Source: Schistosoma mansoni (lineage: Eukaryota; Platyhelminthes; Trematoda; Strigeidida; Schistosomatidae). Taken from it: 64,000 bases of DNA. The notes under the pieces were generated by a model. The model had not been told where the DNA came from, searched no databases, and was given only the letters and a program-made list of their open reading frames with translations. The stretch spans positions 124,001 through 188,000 of the forward strand of contig NW_017385988.1 of NCBI RefSeq assembly GCF_000237925.1, written 5' to 3'. Both the position numbers and the translations under genes were made by a program. Positions 10,755-22,950 of this stretch are shown here, piece by piece. Numbering within the stretch: position 1 is the first letter of the stretch; each line of letters opens with the position of its first letter.

Positions 10755-10954
10755 NNNNNNNNNNNNNNNNNNNNNNNNNNNNNNNNNNNNNNNNNNNNNN
10801 NNNNNNNNNNNNNNNNNNNNNNNNNNNNNNNNNNNNNNNNNNNNNNNNNNNNNNNNNNNNNNNNNNNNNNNNNNNNNNNNNNNNNNNNNNNNNNNNNNNN
10901 NNNNNNNNNNNNNNNNNNNNNNNNNNNNNNNNNNNNNNNNNNNNNNNNNNNNNN
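10755..10954. other. Assembly gap (200 N)
   Basis: Exactly 200 N. A hairpin lies on its left and a (TTAC)n microsatellite on its right, both of which commonly break assemblies. Confidence 0.95.
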
Positions 10955-11578
10955 TTACTTACTTACTTACTTACTTACTTACTTGCTTACTTACTTACTT
11001 ACGCCTGTTACTCATAATGGAGCATAGACCACCGACCAGTATTCTTCAACCCTCTCACTCTGTCATACGCCTTCTTTTTTAGTTCTATCCAATTTTAGTT
11101 CATTCTCCTCATGTCTGTCTCCATTTCTCGACGTAATGTGTTCTTTGGTCTCGCTCTTCTCCTTTGGCCTTGAGGACTCCATGTGGGGGCTTGTGTTATG
11201 ACGCAGTTGGGTGATTTCCTCAATGTGTGTCCTATCCACTTCTAACGCTTCTTCCTGATGTCTTCCTCCGCTGGATGGAATCTGGTTTGTTCTGTCTCAT
11301 ACATTAGCTTGTTGCTGATAGTGTCTGGCCCATGGATCTGAAGTATCTTGCGTAGACAACTGTTGATAAACATTTGTATCTTCTGGGTGATGGCTTTCGT
11401 AGTTCTCCAGGTTTCCGCCCCATACAATAGAACTGTCTTGATATTTGTATTTAAAATTCTGATCTTGGCGTTGGTTGACAATTGTCTTAAGTTCCAGATG
11501 TTCTTCAGTTGCAGATATGCTGTTCTTGCTTTGTAGATCCGCGCCCTCACATCTGCATCAGATGCTAAACTCAATCTT
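10955..11578 (-). mobile_element. LINE family B, 3' end with long TAAG tail
   Basis: The minus strand reads [55 protein letters not shown] and, after a frameshift, the [10 protein letters not shown] region and C-terminus. The tail is eleven or so (TTAC) units at 10955-11000. The 5' end is truncated within the RT C-terminal region. Confidence 0.75.
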
Positions 11579-11744
11579 ATTTTAAAAGAAAAGGATTTTG
11601 AAAAACAGACGGTTGGATACAATTTTAGATGGAAGTATAGTGAAAGACATCACAAGTGGAAACAATCGATTATATTTGAATACAAAATTACAGGAAATCT
11701 TGTTAAAATCTGAGAACCATACAGTAAATGCTTCATTTGCGAAA
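11579..11744. other. Unassigned
   Basis: A short stretch between two repeats with no supported feature. Confidence 0.3.
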
Positions 11745-11912
11745 GAATAATCAATTGCCTTAAACTTCAGTGTTCCTTCATTTCCACAGCAATCATTCAC
11801 TGTTCTCGTTCTCTTTTCTTTTATCTTATTAACCTTCTACCTCCAGACATTTCACTTTCGATTGATAGTACATACTACTTATATCTATCGACATCAATAG
11901 CACACACCATAA
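11745..11912. repeat. Repeat family G, copy 3
   Basis: Same order of blocks as 7535-7712, ending in atctatcgacatcaatagca. Confidence 0.55.
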
Positions 11913-12370
11913 AAGTATAACATCATAAATTAAATTTTAAAACAATTTAATCTATCTATGATAACCAATTTACATACCTAAATATAAGACAACACTATAC
12001 AATACCATATGTGAGTCAGTTGCGGTGAATTATATCATTTCCTTTGTTATATTCACCGGCTAAATTGTATATACTTATCATGAAATTCAAAATATCATCT
12101 CTTTTTCTTTTAACTGTGTAATAAATCTATTTGAATTGTTTAAATAAACTATAGTAGTATGATCAAATTATAATTAAATTACCTGGCGGAATATTGGAAT
12201 AATATAAAGATTAGTTTTTTAATAAAATATATAGAAAGTGTAACCCAACAGTTTTGTCTTAAATGTAATCCTGGTTATAAAAGATCTAGTGAAACTATTC
12301 AATGGTGTTATTTATTATTAGCTTGAATAATCTTTACAAATTATGATGTACTGTACAGTGTCATTTGAAT
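11913..12370. other. Unassigned AT-rich sequence
   Basis: No supported feature was found. Confidence 0.3.
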
Positions 12371-12375
12371 AAAAC

Positions 12376-12865
12376 TGTTATGCTCCGATAAGGATAATGA
12401 ATGGTAACTTTTGGGATCTATTTATGGACGAATTGTTAACATACTAAACTATTCACATTCGTGTTCCTCTCATTATATGCTTTATTCTGACCTATGAACT
12501 ATTATTATATGATTTATCATTCTTGAGTTATGTCCTATCTATCAATTACTATCCCCCACATTCACAGCCATATTTGGCTAAATCTTGTACATATGTTATT
12601 TTTTATTTTATGGTACAATGTGGTCTGTCTGGTTGGTATATAAGCTCATTATGTTTTAAATATAATGATTCATATCGGACAGGTTGAGATTGGTGTTTTG
12701 GACTTAACTAGCTGGGTTAGGCAGAAAGCAGGACCGATAAGTACTCTAGACTGCTCATACGGGTTTCGTATGTCATTACTCCGATCAATAAATCACTGTT
12801 CCCTAATTGGCGGCCTTATCACGTTATACATTAACAGGGAATCCAGGCGGTCATAAGTTATAACA
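12376..12865 (+). mobile_element. Solo LTR, family D (fossil)
   Basis: About 490 bp, starting tgttat and ending ttataaca, with an internal tatataagctca promoter-like block. Flanks are aaaac on the left and aaaat on the right, a near-match to the 5-bp duplication seen at other copies. No internal coding region is attached. Confidence 0.65.
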
Positions 12866-13004
12866 AAAATAATTACAAAAAGATATTGTGTGCCAATAAA
12901 ATAGTTTTATTAGATGAAGATATCTATATAATTCAGGGACATCTTTCAAACATTGTTCGTGAATAGTAGAAAAAAATTAAGATATACACATAAATGCTGG
13001 TATA

Positions 13005-13350
13005 AGTGTTTAGGTTATTGTAACTAATAGTTGGAGACATTGAGTAACATGGCTCAGAAGTCATAGTAACAGCTCAGATTTACTTATTCTTTATCTTTCC
13101 TTAAATTTTGAGTTTTCAAATTATCTAACCATTTTTATTTTACAAATTCAATCTTCTTTTTGGAATTATGCTGTTTATGTCTAATGTTTTCTACCATAAC
13201 TGATGCCGCTATTATTTCTACCATTACGGCATTTGTCTTGATAATGTCATTGCACTGTCCTGATGTAGTGCGGCTATTTTAACCGATGGACATATGTCTT
13301 GGGACCTATGTTGTGCATAACTGGTAAACTATTAGATGGGTTTGATTGGT
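13005..13350 (+). mobile_element. LINE family A, 3' untranslated fragment
   Basis: It starts with the final ORF codons (TLSNMAQKS-like) and continues through the 3' UTR to the gacatatgtcttgggacctatg block, the diverged form of the family A end. Confidence 0.5.
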
Positions 13351-14007
13351 AGAGATTTTCTTTGTATTGAACGTTAATTTCATTTTATGCTTATAACAAG
13401 AATTGAAATAAATCTCTGTAGATCTCTAAGATAGGTGATCTATGTTGATGATTTCAGTGACCTCCTAGCTTACTTTGCAGTCATATCACATGGTTGATAC
13501 TTAACCTGAATTATGCTATCGTCATAACCAAGTGAGTGGACTTACTAAGTGACCGAATAGAATAAATACTGTCAATAGGCAATAGCATATATCAGTTATA
13601 AAAGTTAATGAAGTACAGGGCGGAACAGCTGTCGGATCCACCTGTCCATGGGGCAACTGGCTAATGAGCGTTCGTTGTCCATGACCTTCACGAGGTCCGG
13701 TACACTGTTCGAAATTCACTGACCTGCCTCGTAGATGTTTTGGATAAGATTCAGCGCCATTTCATTGACCCTACAACACTAATAAATATATTGGTCATAG
13801 ACGAATATATTTGTGAATGCTTTGTTCACAACTGTACAAGCTAATGTAACATTTCAAATATTCTAACTATGGATTGAATGCGTTCAAAACGTTATACTTG
13901 AAATATTATGACTTATTTTTACATCACCTTGAAGTCCACACCATCCAATAAAACTAACTATTCTATACATGCCAACAAGGTCTATATCAAGACTCTATAT
14001 TTTTTTA
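13351..14007. other. Unassigned
   Basis: No recognisable gene. A GC-richer block at 13600-13740 has no identifiable product. Confidence 0.3.
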
Positions 14008-14834
14008 AGTTGTGCCACATCTTGATCTGGACTTTGCAGATGACCTAGCCCTCTTCTCTCATACACACGAACAAATACAGACGAAGACAAATAATATAGT
14101 AGCAGCCTCTGCATCAATAGGCCTCAACATACACAAAGGAAAAAGCATGATTTTCAAATACAACACAGAGAACACCAACCCGATCACACATGATGGTGAA
14201 ACTCTGGAAGAGGTGGAAACATTCACGTACCTGGGAAGCATCATTGATAAACAAGAAGGATCCGATGCAGATGTAAAGGCGAGGATTGGCAAAGCGAGGA
14301 CCGCATTCCTAAAATTGAAGAACATATGGAGCTCAGAACAACTGTAAACTAACTTCAAAGTGAGAATCTTCAATACGAACGTCAAGACAGTCCTACTGTA
14401 TGGAGCTGAAACGTGTAAAACTACTTCATCCATCGTCAAGAAGGTACAAGTATTTATAAACAGCTGTTTACGCAAAATACTCAACATTCACAGGCCGGAT
14501 ACCATCAGCGACAGCGTTTTATGGGAGAGGACAAACCAGCTTCAAGCTGAAGAGGAAATTAGGAAAAGACGTTGGAAGTGGATAGGACATACATTAAGGA
14601 AATCACCAAACTGCATCACGAGGCAATCGCTAACTTGGAATCCGGAAGGGAAGTGGAAAAGAGGAAGTCCAAAGAACACATTACGTCGGGAAATAGAAGC
14701 AGATATGAAAATGATGAATGTTAACTGGAAAGAACTGGAAAGGATTGGTTGGGACAGAATTGGATGGAGAATGCTGGTGTGTGGCCTATGCTCCTCGACG
14801 AGGGGCAACAGGCGTAAGTAAGTAAGTAAGTACA
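14008..14834 (+). mobile_element. LINE family B, best-preserved 3' third of the RT ORF
   Basis: The frame at 14012-14347 carries the RT catalytic motif as FADDLALFSH (an F-A-D-D form of YxDD), then TNTNPITHDG-like sequence and FTYLGSIID. It stops at about 14345 and continues at 14360-14821 in another frame with [54 protein letters not shown] and [19 protein letters not shown], followed by (GTAA)n. It is 5'-truncated inside RT; no endonuclease domain is present. I could not assign the clade with confidence. Confidence 0.8.
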
Positions 14835-15685
14835 TCTTAATCTGGTTGCCCTCAGCTTTTCCTGTTGACCACCCCCAACCACCATCTTAGCGCTCAGCTT
14901 TTCCTTCAACTTATTTGTATCTCAACCAGCAATACATATCCAAACCACTATATATGATAAAAATCCCGTCTTATAAACTAATTTGCCATCTTTTTTTTAA
15001 CACTCTATATCTAACCACAGCATCGCTTATTCGGTTGTCCCACCATATACGAGTAAAGTTTCTAAGACATCTCTATCTTTTTTAATATCTTTATTAAACA
15101 AAATTATTTAATCTGGGTTATATTATTCTAATCAATAACAAATCCCTATTTATACACTAATTCAATCCACAAGCAATTAAAATTGATATTTCCCTCAAAA
15201 AAATAACACCGTATTCATTGAACAATATACTTTGATTAGAAGTCTTGAATGTATAAACGAAAGAATCTTACCACTTAGAAATCCCGGGGGTTTTTTTATG
15301 GTCTTATATACCTGTCTATAAGTAGATTACTTTGTTGATACTACTAATAAAGAAATTAGCTAAATAGCAATAACACTATCTTAATAACTTGTCTAAATGT
15401 TTACTATTAAGAAATAGCGAATTCGGTAGATTCATGTGAATGTACAACAAAAAAATACGTACACTTTGATAATGTCAATTGTATCCTTTTTTAACTATTT
15501 CCTCTCTCTTTTTTAAGATATAAATGTTATCGGTGAATAGATAGGGTACTGGAGTCGAATATTGTGCCTACAAACTGGACTATTATTATTACTGCTATTA
15601 TTATTAGCGATAGTATCGGAGAAACAAAACAATATTATATAGTAAAGTAAATAGGAAAACTACTTCTTTCCTATTAAACTTTCGT
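14835..15685. other. Unassigned AT-rich sequence
   Basis: No supported feature was found. Confidence 0.3.
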
Positions 15686-16200
15686 CCCCAAATGCCCTGG
15701 TATGGCCGAGAGTGGGGAGAGTCCTCTCTCCCTTTCCAAATGCACTAACATGGCCACGCGTATATAGCCTCTGACAGGGAAGTCCTACTCACTGCCTTCT
15801 CGTGGCGGTGTTTTTTATGAAATCGATCGGACGAAAAGCGAATGTCCGGCGCTTTAACCGGGTTGGTGGACACGGAAAGTTTACCTAAGGGAGTTGGAAA
15901 ACCCTGATTCCAAATCAATGGTGCACATGGGCTCCATTATCCTGAGGGAACAAATGGCGTATGAATCAATCGTTGTCACCGGTTACTATGGGACTGCATC
16001 TCCTGACGTTGCTCCACTGCCTTGTGGATCAGATCTTTAGGTCAAAGGCTCGGGGTGTGGTCCCCTAAGGAAACCACCTGCTTTGATTTGGGCACCTGTA
16101 CAGTATCACAGCCCTCACATAAATCAAATGAGATTTTTGTGGCGCATATGTATCTGGTGCTTCCTTGTACCAATATTTATATGTTTAATTAAATTAAATT
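15686..16200 (+). repeat. Family C retroposon-like repeat, near full length
   Basis: It begins ccccaaatgccctggtatgg and ends with accaatatttatatgtttaa followed by aaattaaatt, the tail-like end. All blocks seen in the other full copies are present. Confidence 0.7.
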
Positions 16201-16264
16201 ATTAAACTTCCTCAAAAGGTAATTGACAGTAGTACCGTTTGATAAGTAATAAGCAGTTTATATC

Positions 16265-16517
16265 GGTAAATATAAAACACAGGATTTGTAAGTACATCAA
16301 ATAGGAATAATATAGTTTTGTAAAATCTCAGAGAATGAATTTGAAGTAAGTCCAAGCTTGGACCAAATTGTCAGGCGAAACGTTGGATTTACTTCAAATT
16401 CACTTCGCTGAGATTTTACAAATATATTCTTCTTCCTATTTAATGTCTTAAATCAACTCGGCGTTCAAATACTGTAAAACTATTCGCTCTAATTTAGACG
16501 AAAGTTCTTATATATTA
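16265..16517. repeat. Repeat family J with fold-back (possible Penelope-like end)
   Basis: Inverted ~38-bp arms (tttgtaaaatctcag..gaagtaagtccaa, and its inverse ttggatttacttc..ctgagattttacaaa) enclose caagcttggaccaaattgtc and aggcgaaacg. The rest (agacgaaagttcttatat) is shared with 63685-63838. In other animals Penelope-like ends often carry a CGAAACGTTGG block, which is why that family is suspected. Confidence 0.5.
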
Positions 16518-17299
16518 TTCTACAGGATTTGTATTTCTTAGATCTTATTGCCGACTATATTTAGTCAAATCTCATTTTCTAGAACAAATAACGATAATTC
16601 AGTAGAATGTTGTTTTGGAAGATAATCATTTGGTTATTGAACATATTCAAGAAAAATAGAATGAAATAATGATACTTGGAAATTAAAAATATGGAAAAGG
16701 ACAAGAACTTATACCAAAAAGGGGTGAGACTATAATTTATGGACGACCTTTGAGCGACGCTAAGTTGACCTTCAGTGTATCCATCCACTTACTAGGGGTA
16801 AACGAGGTTTATCAACTATTGTGAAGAATAAGGATTATAATTTACAGTTGATAGTTAGCGTTAAGAATTAGACTCAGAGTTTTCATCACTGACTGTCACC
16901 AACTATAATACCAAAACGCTATTTAACCAAATGGATGAATAAAGTTCGCGCCTAAATCCATGACTTGTTATCTTGAATTTGATTGGTTCGTCCATAAATT
17001 ATAGTCTCGCCGTTCAGTATATACATTCTGACTTATGTGCTGATCCGTTCGCAACCAATAGAATGTATGTTGAGGAATTTTTGAAATTACTAATTAGCGT
17101 ATCGAATTCAATTTTAATACTTACACTTTACATAATAAGGTATAGGAGAAATGAAAAACAAAATGGAGCTAGCTGGTAATAATACCTCAATTATAGGTAT
17201 AAAGATTACAAGACAGGTTAGCAAGATAGTATAATAAAGAAATGTGTGGTGGTCGACATTCGATATTATCCCTAAACTTCGTATATTGTTCGTCCTGAT
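16518..17299. other. Unassigned
   Basis: Only short open frames without motifs. Confidence 0.3.
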
Positions 17300-17800
17300 A
17301 ACCGTTACTCGATAACGTCCTAACGGTGTATAAATCAGAAGGCGAATACGAAGGTTTGATTGTGTTTATTACTGGACCACAGACAGAGATCCGAAATTAC
17401 AGGTACGTTAAGCAAGCATGAAAGAGCAGTGCCGTAAAGCAGGCGAGTGAGCGTGAAAGCCGAATGAGCAAGAGATCAATCGATCCAGCCGGCGAGTACA
17501 GTGCAGTGAACATGATTAAGATGTACATATATATACAAATGGAAAACATGAATCATCGAATCAATTAAGCGATCAATAGTAAGGCTAGCAGAATGAATAC
17601 ATGCGTAGGCAGTAAGCAATGCTCAAGTGTACATAATAAATGTACAATAGTACAGATAGGTTGTTGTTGTACGAATGACTGTTCGTTAAATAAGTTAACA
17701 AAAGGGCTTAGCCAAATTAGATGTAAACAAACTCAATTGTATGTGAGCTGCTATAAATAAAAACACGGAGTTACTGTAGTCTTTGTAATGCATAAGTTTT
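17300..17800 (-). repeat. Possible LTR-like repeat, related to 24590-24850 (fossil)
   Basis: The antisense strand shares an aataaac..cttctgattt block with 24590-24850 and a similar GC-richer composition. No target duplication or paired end was identified, so the assignment is tentative. Confidence 0.3.
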
Positions 17801-18847
17801 TGGTTTTTATTCTCTTTGAGCCACATTATTTGACCATGCATATGCTTTTCAAATATAATTCAGTATAGAAACATAAACAAAACTGACGAAGTGTTCCAGA
17901 ACTATACTTTTGATTGACTTACTTTTGTTGCTGCCCAATTCTGGTAATGTTCTGATATGCGTTTATAGGAGCATGTGTGACTGTTGTAAACATCTCAACG
18001 ACAGCAAGTGAACTTCGAGCAACATAGTGTTTTAGCCCGAAACCGAGACTTCACCCTGAAAGTGTGGAAAACAATATGAAGCTGAAGAGATTAGTTATTT
18101 CCTCAATTATTTAACAAGTCTGTTTCTTTTTGTGATATCTAGTGCAATTTTTCTTTAAGCCTTAGTGATTATAAAAAGTCTGTTCACTGACACTGGAGAG
18201 AATCTTCCAGGTGTTTATTTTGGTCTCATGTTTCTGTTTATGAATCCGAGAGCATAACCACTTTTGATACTTTTCTGAATCAATTCATCCATTTTGTGGT
18301 TAATATTGTCATCTATTGCGTCCTTGAATCTGTTGACCCACTTTCGTGCCGAGTATAACTTGTCTAATGTAGACAAAGACCTTGACGAGATAGGCTGACT
18401 GACTTAACTTTGAGGCTAGTACGCGTGAGTTCGAAGTAGGAGTAGAGAGACGAAAGCTATTCTATCCCTGATTGGCTGACAAGCACGCGAGAGAGAGAAG
18501 ACAAGACAACTGGAATACCAATCACTTTATTCCAATCCCCATCTGGCACCCGAATTCCGAATTCAGATTAGTGCAAAAAGATACATGAATAAATGGATGA
18601 CTAACCAGACCACGACTCCAATAATTAGGAAAATACAATTATGTCCAAAACTGGGGGATTAGAGTAGAAAATAGAGTACAAAAGGTTGCGTCTAAATTGC
18701 AATAGCTTTGGAACGGAAAAGGCTATGGCAGTGAATCATACATCAAACGAAAGCTCATGATCTGTAGAATAGACTAGGGGCAAAAGTAAATGTTACAGTT
18801 TTACAAGCTCTGAATTAAATGAAATAACGTGCCCAAAAATAGCTTTC
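17801..18847. other. Unassigned
   Basis: No supported feature was found. The block 18330-18560 is less AT-rich but encodes nothing recognisable. Confidence 0.3.
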
Positions 18848-19351
18848 TGTTATATCCCCTGGTGAATTATGAATGGTAAATCTGAGGTCTATTTATGGAC
18901 AAATGTAATATGCCTATTTCCTATTGTGTAATTGTTACGTAACTAAACTATTCATATTCGTGTTCCTCTTATCATAACCTTTATTTTGACCTTTGAACTA
19001 TTATTATTGATTACTTTCCCGCTATCCACAGCCACATTGGCCAATTATTGTACAAATGTTATTTTTCTATTTTTTGGTATGTTGTGGTCTGTTTGGTTAG
19101 TATATAAACCCAGTATGCTTGTGAATAATGATTCATATTGCCGAGGCTGTTATTTGTGTTCTGGACTTAACTGTCTGGGCTAGGCAGAAAGCAGGGCCGA
19201 TACGCGCTCAAGACTGCTAGTACGATTTTATGTATCATTGTTCCGATCGATAATTCACTCTTCTCTCATTTGCGGGCATCATCACGTCCATATATCAAAT
19301 AGGGCATACGCAAGCAATCGATATAACAACTTGCACTCATACGTTATAACA
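18848..19351 (+). mobile_element. Solo LTR, family D, with 5-bp target duplication (fossil)
   Basis: The 504-bp repeat starts tgttatatcccc and ends acgttataaca. The flanking ctttc at 18843-18847 and 19352-19356 is an exact 5-bp target duplication. It contains a tatataaacccagtatg promoter-like block. No internal region is present, as expected for a solo LTR left by recombination. Confidence 0.8.
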
Positions 19352-19363
19352 CTTTCGTAGTTT

Positions 19364-19545
19364 TGTGGAGATAGGACTATAAAACCTACTTTGTAAATAA
19401 TTTTTCATAGTTTTTGCATGTATTTTGTGTATTTTTCATACACAATATTTCTCAATTTTTGTTGTTCATATTGTAATCAGTGTTACCTCCGGACACTCTG
19501 GGGGGAGCTATGTGGAGATAGGACTATAAAACCTACTTTGTAAAT
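19364..19545. repeat. Exact 35-bp direct repeat, 147 bp apart
   Basis: The sequence tgtggagataggactataaa + acctactttgtaaat occurs identically at 19364-19398 and 19511-19545, with unrelated sequence between that includes a purine-rich ctctggggggagc. The function is unknown. Confidence 0.85.
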
Positions 19546-20144
19546 GTTTGTTAAGGCTTCTTGTTTCGCGGTTCACATCATCATCAGTAATCTAGTCGCC
19601 AAATATAAATGAAATTTTGTATGTGTATTATCCTTTGCACCATACGATCTATATATAAGAAGGAATGATACTAACAGATTACCTGAACCAAATCAGATCC
19701 AATAAAATTCAAACCTATAGATAAGTATAGACATAAGTCAATTAATTTCATCAATCGAACTACCGCTTGAGATAATAATATTATCTATAGACAAAAATAA
19801 ATTATGTCTGCAGATCATTCAATGATGAAGTCAATATAATAAAATATCAGAAAACAGTTTGAAAAGAAAAACGAAGATTAGATTCACTTAATGCTATTCA
19901 CTTGAATATAATTTATATGATGGTACAACAAAGAGCACCAAGCTTATACAAAGAGAAAACATACATTTCATGTTAGATATATAAAGCTTGAATTTATGAA
20001 TTCATTATCACTATGTTATTTTTGACATTACCATTTTAGTGTATTACCTTTTCAAATGTCATTAGACATTTTACCATAATCGAATCAATAAGCACTTTTT
20101 AAGCATTATCTATAATGGTATTCAATTTTAGACAAATATATTTC
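19546..20144. other. Unassigned AT-rich sequence
   Basis: No supported feature was found. Confidence 0.3.
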
Positions 20145-20515
20145 AGAATGGGTTGTTGTGGATATTATAGTAATTTTTAATAGTTGAGATCATGAGTCAA
20201 TTGAAACTGGATCAACATGGAAAACCTGGAAGCACTGGATGGCTGTTTCGTCCCAGTGTGGGACTCTTCGGCAGTGAGCATCCATGATCCCGCCTCGCGA
20301 GATTTGAACCCAGGACCTATCAGTCTCGCGCGTGAGCGCTTAACCTCTAGACCACTGAGCCTGTATCCAACGGCGTTAAGTTCTAACTTCAACCAATCCA
20401 CGAAATAGAGCGACGCATCCACCATCGTCTTCAGTAATTTACTATCTCACAACAGACCCAGTTGAACTCCATTGGTCACTGCTTCTCACAAGAACTCCAG
20501 GAAATGCCTCTTGAT
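20145..20515 (-). mobile_element. B-ribo retroposon, diverged copy
   Basis: Antisense tail, hammerhead region and tRNA-like part (B-box antisense gatttgaaccc near 20310) are in family order. Here the ribozyme box reads CCGAAGA, so catalysis is unlikely for this copy. Confidence 0.65.
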
Positions 20516-20639
20516 CTCAACTATTGAAAATATATTTCATATTGGGAAAAAAATAAGGATCTCCAATGTAGTTTTCATCATAAGATATTATCATTTATTT
20601 TGTCTACTTTTTTTATTCATATGTAACATCTATAGACAT

Positions 20640-21170
20640 GTGAGAGCTTCTATGTCAAAAGTTATATTTATAGATATGTGGTGGCTAGTAGTACTGTGTC
20701 AAGCCTACATGGGCTATTCTAGTTTCTGGACAGATCAATTTATTCATTCTTCTCAAGCCTTATTTTGACTTTGTCAGTTGTTCGCTTATTAACCCTGTCT
20801 GTTTTTGTATGATCGTATATGTTTTGATTTCCTACCCTATTTATTATATTTGGTTTGAGTATATATATTGGGTAACGCTTGATTAAATTGAGTTGGCTCA
20901 TAAGCCTTCTCCACTGTGCGTTGTTTCGTTTCGCCTCACTCTCTCCTCTTCGCTTTTTTCGCTTCGTTTCTCTGATCGTCTGTCTAGATCAACAATTGTA
21001 TGAAATATACTTATCCGAAATCCATTCTCGTATTCGACTTATCTAATTCCGTTATTTATTAACGTGATTCAAGTCGATGATTATGTAAAAGGGTAGCTGG
21101 GATGTATATTTCGATATCAATCATCATATTGATCTAACTGGAGTCGGATAAAGGACCACACTAAAGATAC
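20640..21170 (+). repeat. Possible LTR-like block (fossil), weak
   Basis: A promoter-like gagtatatatattgggtaac is followed by a pyrimidine-rich cctcactctctcctcttcgc block, as is common in schistosome LTRs. No second copy or target duplication was found in the window. Confidence 0.2.
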
Positions 21171-21828
21171 GTTCATTATTTTGATTTTTATTTCTTGATT
21201 TTATTAGAATCCTTCTTTTCATCAAATTTTAAAAAGATGATTCTCATTATTATTATTTTACACGTATTACTCAGTCACTGACAGTCATCGAGGATTGAAA
21301 GAATATCTCATTTTAACTAGCTACACGTTGAAATAGCAAGAATATGTAACTTGTTGGCAGTTAGGTGGTTACTTGAAGACTGTGAATATGGAGAACACTT
21401 TGACCTTTTACGCTATAGCTATACTGTGATAATGACCAAAGTAATCAGAGATATAAATACAAGACAAACTTCTGAAGTTTTAGATAAACAGTTTTTTATT
21501 GCACTACAAGCCAATTTAAAGAAGTCAGCTGATGAAAAATATATATGAGGTAATAAAATTACGTCTCGTACTTGTAAGAATTAGGCGTCTTCGATAGTCG
21601 TCTTGCTAGTTACTGTAATAAATCACCACTGATCCCTCGCAGTGTAGCCTTCACGTATGAACAAACGCAAACCACACAGTAAATCAGAAATCCTTCAGCA
21701 TTCTATGTATAACTTATTTAAAAGTCTAAACAATCACAAAACACTTAAAAGAAAGCAAGATTGTACAGCAGTCGATTGCCAGAAGAGATGAAACCATGAT
21801 ATTAATAAAAATATTGTTTTGAAGAACT
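21171..21828. other. Unassigned
   Basis: A 65-codon open frame at 21351-21548 has no recognisable motif and no splice context that I trust. Confidence 0.25.
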
Positions 21829-21833
21829 AGAAC

Positions 21834-22388
21834 TGTCATAACTTTACAAAATAAACAAAGGACGTATGATTATTCGTTATTGATTTTTATGTCCTGCCTT
21901 TATCACGTGAATTATCCAACAATCGGAATACGACTTTTTTAATTTCAATACCGTGCCAATCAATGACGTTCAGCTGGTATGAGCAGTCTAGCGTCCTTAT
22001 TGGTCCTTTGTCCGCCTAGCCCTTCCATTTGAGTCCAGAACACCAACTACAGCTTTTGCTATGTGAATCATTTATTTCAAGCATATTCGGTTTATATACC
22101 AGACAGACAGACCACATCACACCACAAAATAGAAAATAATATTTGTACAAGATCAAGCCAAATGTGGCCGTGAACGTGGGATACAATAATTAATAAACTG
22201 AACATAATTTGGGAACAGTAAATCGTACCGTAATAATTCATAGATCAAAATGAAGCTTATAATAAGATGAATATGAATATACACAATCTAGTTACTCAAT
22301 AGTAAAACAATAAGAATATATATAGAATAATCGTTCATTAATAGGTCCCGGAGGTTGCCCGTATTTATTTCTTCACTAGAATATAACA
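21834..22388 (-). mobile_element. Solo LTR, family D, antisense, with 5-bp target duplication (fossil)
   Basis: On the plus strand it begins tgtcataac and ends gaatataaca, and is flanked by agaac at 21829-21833 and 22389-22393. Internal landmarks (cagtctag, ccaaatgtggc, antisense of the tatataaac block) match family D. Confidence 0.75.
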
Positions 22389-22857
22389 AGAACTGACGAA
22401 CTATATGTACAAGACGACTAAGGAAGTTCAACGAACTGTCCAACCATTTTTGATTGGTATTTTTATTCTATAACTAGTAAATAATAGAATCTTCACAATC
22501 AAAATTTTTCACAAATCAATAAATGGTCAGGTCCACACTGTAAGTAGATGAGATCAACAACACTGAAAACCAATCTGACTTATTTGATTGCCTTTGATAG
22601 TATTGTCTGCATCTTTATAGGTCCATTGATAGCCTTTCAAGACAAGCTGCTGAAAATTCGATTGAACCATTGACATGCAACTAAAATGTTACATATGGTA
22701 TCATTGCTACATTTTTGTAGTGACACTTCTACGAAATCTGAAGCTGAGGTCGAGAAAACCTTGGAAGAGAAGATATATGTCCAATTAAGTTATTTTTAGA
22801 ATAATTGAAGAATTAGTTTGAGTATAAGGATGAGACCGATCCATTGAGCAAACTGCA

Positions 22858-22950
22858 GCTGTTGTTCTCCCTAGTTTTTAAGAAAGGACATAAACATAGG
22901 TTAATCAGTTTATCCAATGTAGTCATCAAAAATCTAATGTTCATAATTAT
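22858..22950 (+). mobile_element. Possible LINE RT fragment (CR1-like), strongly decayed
   Basis: The short frame reads LFSLVFKKGHKHRLISLSNV and VIKNL, resembling the V-x-FKKG...YRPISL motif of CR1-type reverse transcriptases. Sequence on both sides is too decayed to extend it. Confidence 0.35.

Noticed and set aside
10648-11082. Long open frame across the second N run
   Set aside because: An artefact of the gap and the TTAC microsatellite.
20640-21170. A named schistosome gypsy LTR
   Set aside because: It looks LTR-like but no second copy, end pair or duplication is visible, so no name is given.
21351-21548. 65-codon frame as a host exon
   Set aside because: It has no recognisable motif, no neighbouring exon and no clear splice signals; listed only as unassigned.
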